NCBI GenBank assembly: GCA_003552325.1
Contig: PUKM01000175.1
Location: forward strand, 1 to 21,221
Reading direction: 5' to 3'
From: Natrialbaceae archaeon
GTDB taxonomy: Archaea > Halobacteriota > Halobacteria > Halobacteriales > Natrialbaceae
Length of the DNA: 21,221 nt
The notes under the pieces were generated by a model. The model saw nothing but the letters and a program-made list of their open reading frames with translations, ran no database searches and was not told the origin of the DNA. This document shows positions 21,191 through 21,221 of this stretch, piece after piece. A program made the translations under genes and the position numbers. Each line of letters starts with the position of its first letter. Within the stretch, counting starts at the first letter, position 1.

Positions 21191-21221
21191 CTACTGCTTG
21201 CCGTTGAACGGTGAGAACAGG
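21191..21221 (-). CDS. Possible C-terminus of a minus-strand gene (partial)
   Basis: Reading the minus strand from the window edge gives LFSPFNGKQ followed by TAG at 21191-21193. Nine residues are too few to identify a family, and the reading frame could be a coincidence. It would converge on the DUF998-like gene with a 36-base gap. Confidence 0.25.
   Translation of the reverse strand, partial: LFSPFNGKQ

Overview
The window looks like chromosomal DNA from a haloarchaeon (class Halobacteria). The base composition is GC-rich, the deduced proteins are strongly acidic with Asp/Glu-rich linkers, the hexamer CTCGAG is very frequent, and many genes have an archaeal TATA box about 25-30 bases before the start codon with almost no leader. 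The content also fits: archaeal dodecin, eL40, Tsr3, a DUF5793-like protein and haloarchaeal-type DUF58/DUF4129 genes. I cannot name the genus from sequence alone.

Layout. Bases 1-296 are the 3' end of an rRNA operon with two tandem 5S rRNA genes. The first is cut by the window edge. The two are only about 78% identical, yet they preserve their base pairing, and the 3' end of a tRNA-like sequence lies between them. A hairpin-rich spacer follows. Bases 418-894 hold a two-helix microprotein and dodecin on the plus strand. Bases 1034-2765 hold, on the minus strand, an A-type iron-sulfur carrier and hisD (last two steps of histidine synthesis). Bases 2885-8076 are a minus-strand operon with four tightly overlapping genes (DUF4129 protein, DUF7269-like protein, DUF58 protein, a large polytopic membrane protein) and perhaps a fifth small membrane protein. 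It resembles the membrane half of MoxR/DUF58 systems, but no MoxR ATPase is present. An HtpX-like M48 membrane protease diverges from it (8187-9290).

Bases 9319-13272 carry mixed housekeeping genes: a small membrane protein divergent from a CtaA-half/CtaB fusion (heme O synthesis for the terminal oxidase), tsr3 (rRNA modification), eL40, endonuclease III and two more small membrane proteins. Bases 13519-17046 are a complete succinate dehydrogenase operon transcribed sdhC-sdhD-sdhB-sdhA on the minus strand. Upstream of it is a zinc-dependent AstE/aspartoacylase-family hydrolase with a clear leaderless promoter. Bases 18337-21154 hold a DUF5793-like protein, an iron-type ABC transporter ATPase without its permease, whose promoter carries a perfect TTTAGG-N4-CCTAAA inverted repeat, a VOC-fold protein and a DUF998-like membrane protein. 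The last bases may be the C-terminus of another minus-strand gene.

Functional threads are aerobic respiration (sdhCDBA and heme O synthase), iron and Fe-S handling (A-type carrier, DtxR-like operator with ABC ATPase, Fe-S endonuclease III) and translation (5S rRNA, eL40, Tsr3). The least understood parts are the DUF4129/DUF58 operon, the five two-helix microproteins and the divergent 5S pair. No CRISPR array, insertion sequence, integrase or phage gene was seen, and no gene-free stretch exceeds 300 bases.
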